A stretch of DNA of 64,000 bases from Sordaria brevicollis (lineage: Eukaryota; Ascomycota; Sordariomycetes; Sordariales; Sordariaceae). Both the position numbers and the translations under genes were made by a program. The stretch covers positions 2,232,001-2,296,000 of the forward strand of contig JAUTDP010000003.1 in assembly GCA_033439795.1 (NCBI GenBank). The letters are read 5' to 3'. Each line of letters opens with the position of its first letter. The stretch's first letter is position 1. Below, piece after piece: positions 55,864 to 64,000 of the stretch. The notes under the pieces were generated by a model that was given only the letters and a program-made list of their open reading frames with translations, did no database searches and was not told the origin of the DNA.

Positions 55864-56553
55864 TGAATTATACGAAAATACTGTCCTGGGATTATGGCGG
55901 TTTTTTCCACGAACAGTTCGTTGTTGCGCTTTTCCGGGTCTTGTTGTATGATAGGTATAGGGTCCGTCCATGACCTCTGTACTTGCTGTGTTGTATTATT
56001 ATCATTCGCATATTGTCAGTCCAGCCAGCGTCCTGTTCCTTGTCGGTCACCTTGGAATCCTCGTACCTGCCTCTGAACTGCTCGTGAGGGTTAAAAACGT
56101 CCATCTGACTGCTGGCGCATAGAGTTTGATGTGCTTCTACTTCTAGCCCAGACGAGTACCTCCATGAGGAAGTGGATTCCATATGCATGCCACCACTCCA
56201 CTTGCTGACATCGCAAGACATCGTGAAACTTCCAAGCATATCGACGTGTTCCTGCTTCCGCGATCCATCGTAGCCATGAACATTGAGTTTAGAGTATTTA
56301 CTACTTTGCTGCGTGGTGACATGGTCAACAATGGATCTCCAAATCGAAGACTTGCTGTCCGTACCTGGCAGCCAGTTCAATCCCATTGGCCGGTTGACAT
56401 GCCAATCCCGCAAGCTACCCCGGTCAAACTCAAAAAGGCCCGGTCGATTGCGGCCCATTCCTTCCAAGCTTCCAGCGCGCTTGCCCACTAACAAACCACT
56501 ATATGCAGCCCTCCCGAACGGGATTGTGTCAGCCTTGGAGTCGGCGCGCCAAT
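55864..56553. other. 3' flank of uL15m, up to the AT-rich block
   Basis: Normal-GC sequence. A 260-codon minus-strand frame spans it and runs into the inverted terminal repeat. It lacks family features, so it is not called. Confidence 0.5.
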
Positions 56554-59500
56554 ATTTCCCAAACTCAAACGCCTGTGCAGTCTTGGCGGGAGGGGGTGTA
56601 TGCGCGCACACATAATAACGCAAACTAGCCACTTTTTCAATTTTTGACAAAACAATACTATCGATTGTCATCAAAACTGGCCAAAACTGCTATAAAAAAA
56701 CCGTTTATTAATGTAGTAATATTTATATTTATTATTTTTAGTATTTACGTTATCTTTTTTTCTATTATCGATATAATATACTATTTAAATACCCGCTAAA
56801 AAATATTAATTATAATAATATTAATAAATAACGAATACCCTAACGAAGTCGCTACCGCCGTTAATATTTTTATAAAGAGTATTTAAAAGTATAAAAATAC
56901 TTTTAGGGATATTAATAAAGTATTTCTACCTTCGAAAATACTTTAAAACGTTAAAAAATTTTTAATATAGGCGCTTAAAATATATTTACTATATTATTTA
57001 TATAGTATATATTATATTAACTAATATTATAGAAGGTTATAGAGTTTTTTATTATAAAACCCGATTTATATTTCGATAAAATCTATACTTTTCTAACCGA
57101 TAAATACGACGTATACGTTTCGAAGGAGATTATACAAAGATATTTCTAATAAAATAAATAGAAAAAAAAACGATTCTATTTAAAAATATTGTAATAATCC
57201 CCTATTTTAATTATAAATTAATATATAAAAATATCCTTATTTATTATAAAAATATTCGTATTTTATAATAAATTTAATATAAATCGAAGGGATAGAATTC
57301 GTTATATTAATTAAGTACCTAAGGGCGCTATTGCGACGGTTTTTAGCCGGTTCGAACGCAGTAAGCGGTATTACCTCTTCCTAATTATTAATATAAATAG
57401 TATATTCGATCTATTAATATTTTAAAGTATAATAAATTCCGTTAGATTTTGGGAGTAAATAGTAGAAAAATTACTATTAAATATAAACCTATTTCCTAAC
57501 CGTAATAGTATTTTAATAATAAATAACGCTAATTAGTACCTTCGAACCCAATTCCAATACGCGTATATTTAGAAGGGGGTACTATTATAGTATTTACCGC
57601 CGTATTTTCCCGAATTTAACCTTATAGAAATATATTTCAACGATTTTAAATAATAATTTAAGAGGGTATACTATAATAAAAGTAATAATAATATTACGGA
57701 GGAAAATTTCTTTAACTTTTTAAAGAAAGTAACGCTTAATATAAGGGCGCGTATATAATAAATCCGTAATTATTATAAAAACGCGAAATTAGTAATAAAT
57801 AAATTCGATAATTTTAATAAAAATTATTAATAAATATACGCTAGCGAATTAATAGAATATAAATAATATAATACTATAATTAGGAAGAGGTAAGAGGGAA
57901 GGAGGGTGAAAGAGAATATATATATTTTATTATATATTATAATAACGAATATTTACTAAGGTACTAAAATATATTAAATTTAATATTAGAATTAAAATCA
58001 ATAATTATTTATATAATAATATTAAAATATTATAAACCCCCCTCTTTCCTTATAATTCGATTCGAAATATTATCGGTCGTTAACGTTATTAATAGTAATA
58101 TTATTAATTATAAAAATAAGGGCTCGTACAACTCTATATTCGAACGTAATTATATCGATATTAATAATATATAATATATAACCAATCTAAATATTTAAAA
58201 GCCTATACTAATTAATTAGGGAGTATAATAGTAATTAGGGGTAATATATTATAAATATTATTTTAAATAGCGAATATAGCGTATTCCTCTTTAAAGAAGT
58301 CCTTAATCCTATTTTTAAAAGTAATATAGAAAATAGGAAAAAACCCTAATATAATATATTACTCTATTAACTAGTCTTTAAACGCTAGTATATTATACGG
58401 CGATTATAAGTACCGCAATTTATTACGCAATTCTACTAATATTTTATATACCCGCTTAGCCTTTATTATATATTTAACGTAATATATCCGGTAAAAAATT
58501 TTAAAAAACTTAATAATCAATTCCTTTATTATATAATTAAGCGGTATAAGCGGTAGCGGCAAAAATGGCGCAACTATAAAATCGATAACTTCGTTATCGT
58601 TAATAATAAATAGTAGTATTATTAATAGCGGAATTAAGTATATAGCGGAGAAGGGAATTATATTAATATATAACAACAGTAGTAGGTTAATTATAGCCGC
58701 GGCAGCGCGCCTTACCGCTAAAATCGTACGGTCGGTAGGCTCCCTATAAAACGAGGTCGTAAAGTAATTAAATATAATATTTATAAATTCGATTATTATT
58801 ACTTTACCTAATAATAAAAGTAATCGATTAATAATAATTAGATTAATAGTAATTAAATTAATAGTAATTATAGACGTAGCGCTAGCGGTAAATCTAATAG
58901 CCACAAAGCTATTAATATATATTAATAGGAAGGGAAGGTAATAATAATTAAGGAAATAATAGCCGTAATTATAATATAGCAATAGTAATTAATATAGGGG
59001 AGGGTATAAAGGATGCCTACCCAACCTACTATAATTAAATAAGGGGTTTCGAAATTCGTTTAATATTATTTGCAAAAAATTAAGGGTATTTATACTATTA
59101 GCGTTATTATTACTATTATTTACGTTATTTATAACGTTAATATTAATATCGCCGCTACGTTTATAAAACCTCGATATACTAACGCTACTATTATTAATAC
59201 CGGTATTATTAATAGTAACGTTTTATTTAAATATTTCCTTTAAAATATCCGCGGGCGGATTAATAGTAATAGCCTTTCCTAATTAGATCGCGCGCGCCTA
59301 TTTACCAATTTATTTAAAAGAAAAGTTATAATAATTTTTTTTACCTTCGATAATATAATATAATTAATATTCGATAATTTTATTATAATTTCTATATTTA
59401 AAACCGAACTTATAAATTTACGCTTATAAAAGTATTATATATACTAATTAACGTAACTTTTAATTAATAAACGCTTCTTCTTCTTTATTTACTAATTTAA

Positions 59501-60994
59501 TTTTATATACTTCCTCTAATATAATATTTATAATTATCCGCTACGGCTTCTCGGTAATATTATTACCGGGGGTGTATAAAGAATAAAATATTTATATAAT
59601 AGGAATAACCGCCTATATAATTATAAAAGGATTCGTAAAGCTATAGGAAGGAGTAGGTATTAACGGTTCTATAACCGTAAGAGTAAGGGATAATTATAAT
59701 TATATAAAGTCGCTAGTAAGCAATTTAATTAGGCGAAATTTAAAGGTAATAATAAATATACTATATTAGGCCGTATAGTGAAGGTACGACTTTATAATAG
59801 AATTGTAATCGAATTTACTATAATTATCGGTAAAGAGGCTACCCGCTACAATATAAGTATATATTATAATATAATTTTTATTATTATTATTATAAATAAT
59901 AACGTTATATATAACGTTATATAATATAATTTATTATTTAATACTAACGGTTATAATATCTTTAATAACCTCCTATACGTAACCTACCTATAACGTTCGA
60001 ATCTCCCCTAATAAAAATATACTAAATTACTATATACAAAATTCTCCGTTCTTTAATTCAATTTCTACTTCCTTATATACGCCGTAATTTTAAATAAGAG
60101 GAAATTTATTACGTATATTAATAATATACGACCTAATTATAATAAATTCTATTTAAATAAATAATAAATAAATAGGTTTATTAAATTTAAGAAAGGGGGT
60201 AACGGCCTTACGGCGCCGGTTTATTTTCGAAGGGAAAATTATAACCTATTTAATTGGGGAAATAAAATTATTATTATTATTTCTAAAATAAATAAAGGAA
60301 ATATCGAAAATCTTTTTAAGGGTTAACCGAATAGGGAATTCCTATTTATTTTTATTATCGAAATTGGAGAAATCTTTAATACCGTTAAATAATTCGATAA
60401 ATTCGTCGGTCGGCCTAAGAAGAGAGGAGGGTAACGGTTCGTTATTAATTTCGACTTCGGTATTTAATTTTAAAGTAAAGTTTTTAACCTTTTCCTTCCC
60501 CTTTTTAATAATAACGGCGGGCTTTTTAAATATAACTTTCTTTTTAAGCGTAGCCTTTTTTTTAAGCGTAACCTTCTTTTTGGAAGTAATTTTCTTAAAT
60601 AAATTAGCGATAGCCTCCTTTATTTCGATTAGAGTACGATTTTTTTTCTTAGGGTAGGTAAATACGCGTTATAAAATTAACGGGGTTCTAAAATTAATTT
60701 AATCCTTATTAAAATAGACCGAAGTAATATTACCGCGGTAAGTACACTTTTTAAGCTAGGTTTTAAAGATAGACTTAAGAAGTATAATAAAAAAAAAACA
60801 ATAGAATTAATTATTAATGATAGCGATATTGTTTATTTACTTTCTATAATAAAAATGTAGTTATTGGGCTTCGATTCTATATAGAAACGGTTAAAAATGA
60901 ACAAGATTTATGATTTTGACGAAGATGTGTTGTTGTGTGTACGCGCACACACCCCCTCCCGCTAAGACTGTACAGGCGTTTGAGTTTGGGAAAT
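56554..60994. mobile_element. RIP-mutated element with 63-bp inverted ends
   Basis: The ends 56554-56616 and 60932-60994 are inverted copies with roughly 55 of 63 bases matching; nearly all differences are transitions. Outermost bases are ATTTCCCAAACTCAAACGCC and its complement. Between about 56.7 and 60.9 kb the DNA is extremely AT-rich. CpA and TpG are almost missing while CpG is common (for example 56821-57120 has no CA or TG), the hallmark of RIP acting on CpA. ATG and CAG/CAA/TGG codons are therefore destroyed. Minus-strand frames stay open in places (58404-58982, 60357-60657). No target-site duplication is evident. The original class (DNA transposon or other repeat) cannot be named. Confidence 0.8.
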
Positions 60995-61574
60995 GGAGTT
61001 AGTGCAGTGTGCCCATGCCATGCCCATGCCGCCTGTGCCTGTGCCTGCCCGCCGCGCGCGCCGTCATCATTAATGCATCTTGACTTTCTTCAATTCCTCG
61101 AGGACCGGGAAATAAGACAAAACCTTGCCGTTATCAACATCTTTAAAGTTCTCTTCTTTCGTCCGTTCTTCTTGCTCTTCTTTCGGATGAGGCCACGATA
61201 GCTTCAGTCTCAACTTTCTTGGTTCTTTCATCCTGTCCCTCCCCGGTCCCCATCGAGGCTGTTCCTTGCCAATCCCAACCCAAGTCGAGCTTACATGCCA
61301 TCGGCGGTACCTACATCACCAACAGCACCTCCTACAGCACCTCCGGTTGCATCCCAGATTACGAGTCGCATTACGACGCTGCCAGTGAGATTCTCGGACG
61401 TCAACTTGTTGTAGAAATATTGGAAGCCTTGCGGAGTGGCCTTACGTTTTACTTTAACTTGTTATCGCCTTGCGCCGAACATCTTTCTTTGACCTCGAAC
61501 TTTCTCTCCAACCGACTTACACCTCTCAGCCTTCGGTTGCCCGGTCTCTCTCCGAGCCCTTAACACAACACAAC
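60995..61574. other. Leader/promoter of mvp1
   Basis: Return to normal GC, beginning with a CCATGCC/TGTGCC repeat-rich stretch (61010-61060). A 114-codon frame upstream of the ATG is probably untranslated leader. No separate gene. Confidence 0.5.
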
Positions 61575-64000
61575 ATGTCGCTCTTTGGCAGCTCCCCCTC
61601 GGACGACTCGCCGGCCCTCAACTCGACCAAGATCGTCACCAGCAGCCGCTCGACCCTCTTCGATAACGAACCACCCAACACTGCTCGCTCCGGCGGCGGC
61701 GGCAGCGCCCTGTTCGCCGACGATGACGATGAGTCGCCCTGGGACATGCCCACCCCGCGCAAGCAGCGCAGCCGCGCCGATCTAATCCGCAATCTTTTGC
61801 CGTCCGGCGACGTGCCCGAGAGCTACATTGAGACGTTTGACGCAGTGGTCCGAACAGAACAGACAAATACGGGGAGGATCTCGGCCGGAGGTGTTGCGCG
61901 GACACTGGCAGCGGCCAAGCTTGGCGCCGATGACCAGGCGCGCATAATGGGTATCATCGCCCCTGCTGCTACAGGCGCTGCTGGTGCTGGTGGTAGTGGG
62001 GGTAGTGATGGTGCCGGTGCCGCCAATGGTGGGGATGCTGGCTCTGGCTCTGGCTCTGGCTTGGACTTGGGCAGGAACGAGTTCAACGTCCTGCTGGCCT
62101 TGATTGGCCTTGTCCAAGAAGGGGAGGTCGCCAGCTTGGATGGCGTGGACGAACGACGACGAAGTGAGTTTTTTTTTTTCTTCTTCTTTTACAATTGTCC
62201 AATCCAAATCTTTTTTTTTCTTGTCTTTCTGCAGTGTTTCGTCGCAACAAAAAAAAAGTGCCGGTGTCGCGTCCAGTTTCCCGGTTCCTAGTTCGTTTTC
62301 TCTCCAGCTTGTGGTGGTCATCCATCCATCCCAAAAAGTCCCAACCTTCTAGTATTTCACTTCTGCCAACCCATTACAAGTACAAGCAACCAACACAAAC
62401 ACTCGAATGCGGTCATATGTCATCCCCCGTTCGTTTGACTGATTCTAACCGCCAACTCGGTTAACGTTTTGACTGTCCGTTCTGTCTTCTTTTCTCCCAT
62501 ATCCAAAACCACTTTGTGTCTTTTCTTTACCTCTTATCAACTCCATATCTTTCACAAGCACATCATCTTCCTTGTTGGTACCTACTTTGCGCACTCCGCA
62601 CTTCCCAACCGCCTTGGTTCAACGCCATCGGCGGTGGGTCTTCGTTAGTTTCTCAGTGTCATGGCAAGCTAACCTCGTTTGCGCAACCGCTATCCAGAAC
62701 TTCCCCAGCCCAAACTACAAGGTCTTGTCGAGAACGTCCAGCCCGTGCTGCCGAATCTGTCTGAACTCGCTGCGAAACCTCCACAACGACCCGTCACACC
62801 ACCAAAAGCCCCCACCCCGTCTCCTCCCAAGCAACAGCAGCAACAGCAACAACAACAACAACACCAGCATCAGCCGCGCCCGCTGAGAAAGGTTTCAATG
62901 GAGTATCCCGAGGACCCGTGGAACGCGCCCGATCTGCACAAAGGCCACAACCATGGTCCATTAGGACATTCGGCCGAACATAACGGCGCCGCCGCCGACG
63001 TCCCGCGTTCGATCGGCGGCTCCGACTTGAACGGCAACGGCGCTGTCTCGTACAGTACGAGTCCCGAAGTCACGACCACCAGCAGCGCGCTTCCCGGCCG
63101 GACAACTTCCACATTCACCACCAGCCAACCACCCTCGGGTCCCAGCTCGATTCATAACGCTGCCGAGTCGATTCAAGAAAGCAATGGCGCCTGGAACTAC
63201 TTTCCCGGTAACTCTTCAGTAGGAGGCTTTGGCGAGCCGGCAGATAACGCTATCACAAGTCCGTTTGGCAGTAGTGGAGGAGCTGGTCAGGTTATCGGTG
63301 GTCCAGTAGGCGGTTCGAACCCTAACCGAAGTGTTGGACATGTCAGGTCGGGAAGCAATGTGGAGGAGAATATACTGGTGACGCTGATGCCGGAGAAGGA
63401 GGGCATGTTCATGTTCCAGCACCACAATTACGAGGTCTCGAGCATACGACGTGGTAGTAAGGTGGTCCGACGATACAGCGACTTTGTGTGGTTGTTGGAT
63501 TGTTTGCACAAGCGGTATCCGTTCAGGGTGTTGCCGCTGTTACCTCCCAAGAGGGTTGCTCGTAAGTTGGATATGAAGCCGGGATAGATGGACCATGCTA
63601 ACAGATATAGTGAACGGCAACCACTTGTCCAACGATGGAGCCTTTATCGAGAAGCGCCGGCGCGGTCTGGCTAGGTTCCTCAACGCTCTCGTGCGTCACC
63701 CGGTTTTGGGCCAGGAGCAGTTGGTGATTATGTTTTTGACGGTTCCTACGGTATGTCTGCCTCTCTGAAAATTGGTCACACTGCATATTCTGACACGTAC
63801 ACAGGAACTCTCTGTTTGGCGCAAGCAGGCTACAATCTCTGTTCAAGACGAGTTTACCGGCCGCGCACTACCACCTGGTCTCGAGGACTCGCTTCCTCCA
63901 ACTATCGAGGAGCTCTTTGCGCGCACACGAGCCGGCGTCCGTCGTAGTGCTGAGCTTTACATCAACACATGTACCATCATGGACCGTCTTGTCAAGCGCT
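61575..64000 (+). CDS. mvp1: Sorting nexin Mvp1, 3' truncated by window
   Basis: Exons are 61575-62163, 62698-63561, 63611-63750 and 63805 onward; phases agree. Mvp1 is a PX-BAR sorting nexin that binds PI3P on endosomes and helps retrograde and vacuolar sorting. The N-terminus has DDDDESPWDMPTPRKQRSR and an EH-like helical segment (NLLPSGDVPESYIETFDAV). A Gly/Ser/Ala-rich linker and a poly-Gln run (coded near 62832-62866) follow. The PX domain begins ENILVTLMPEKEGMFMFQHHNYEV, with RRYSDFVWLLDCLHKRYPF (PI3P-binding Arg in RRYSDF), PLLPPKRVA and, across an intron, FIEKRRRGLARFLNALVRHPVL. The last visible residues start the helical BAR region. Intron 1 (534 nt) is very long for this genome and has an internal TTTCTGCAG at 62233, so alternative splicing is possible. 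Confidence 0.93.

Noticed and set aside
55892..56674. 260-codon minus-strand frame after uL15m
   Set aside because: Begins inside the inverted repeat and RIP margin, has no motif, and lies on the strand opposite the uL15m 3' flank.
58404..58982. 192-codon minus-strand frame in the AT-rich block
   Set aside because: Hydrophobic Ile/Leu/Tyr composition is what RIP makes from ordinary codons; at most a relic, not a functional membrane protein.

Overview
The window is nuclear DNA of a filamentous ascomycete, most likely Neurospora or a close Sordariomycete (inference). The genes carry short 49-110 nt introns of GTRNGT...CTRAY...YAG type, and most homologies are typically fungal. One 4.4 kb block has almost no CpA/TpG but keeps its CpG, the signature of repeat-induced point mutation (RIP). 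I could build seventeen well-supported protein genes and several weak ones. Intergenic spaces are large (up to 9.4 kb) and rich in simple repeats. I found no convincing tRNA, rRNA or CRISPR.

Region 1 (1-13.3 kb): the 3' part of an amidohydrolase/decarboxylase-type enzyme; a two-exon hypothetical gene in opposite orientation; a two-finger CCCH protein of a fungal-specific family; a secreted DUF8021-type protein; and a small Cys-rich protein. Region 2 (13.3-22.7 kb): gene-poor, with a 14-bp array, a hairpin and microsatellites. Region 3 (22.7-31.3 kb): mannosyl-3-phosphoglycerate synthase (compatible-solute pathway), an NAD(P)-binding protein and a glutathione S-transferase.

Region 4 (33-41 kb): a secreted protein gene with a broken or unusually spliced frame, then three genes on the minus strand: a phenol-2-monooxygenase-type flavoenzyme, an alpha/beta hydrolase and an FMO/Baeyer-Villiger-type monooxygenase. 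Together with the GST they look like an oxidative detoxification or aromatic-catabolism neighbourhood (inference). Region 5 (41-45 kb): no gene, but a diverged direct duplication and a 36-bp inverted repeat pair.

Region 6 (45.4-53.5 kb), the most interesting: four consecutive minus-strand genes. Two are tandem paralogues with a J-like domain that lacks HPD, followed by charged or coiled-coil tails. The third has the features of the fungal gasdermin-like cell-death regulator RCD-1. The fourth is an orphan with a long acidic tail and a nuclear-localisation-like end.

Region 7 (54.8-64 kb): the housekeeping genes for mitochondrial ribosomal protein uL15m and the sorting nexin Mvp1 (3' truncated). 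They flank the RIP-mutated AT-rich block, whose two ends are 63-bp inverted repeats differing mostly by transitions.
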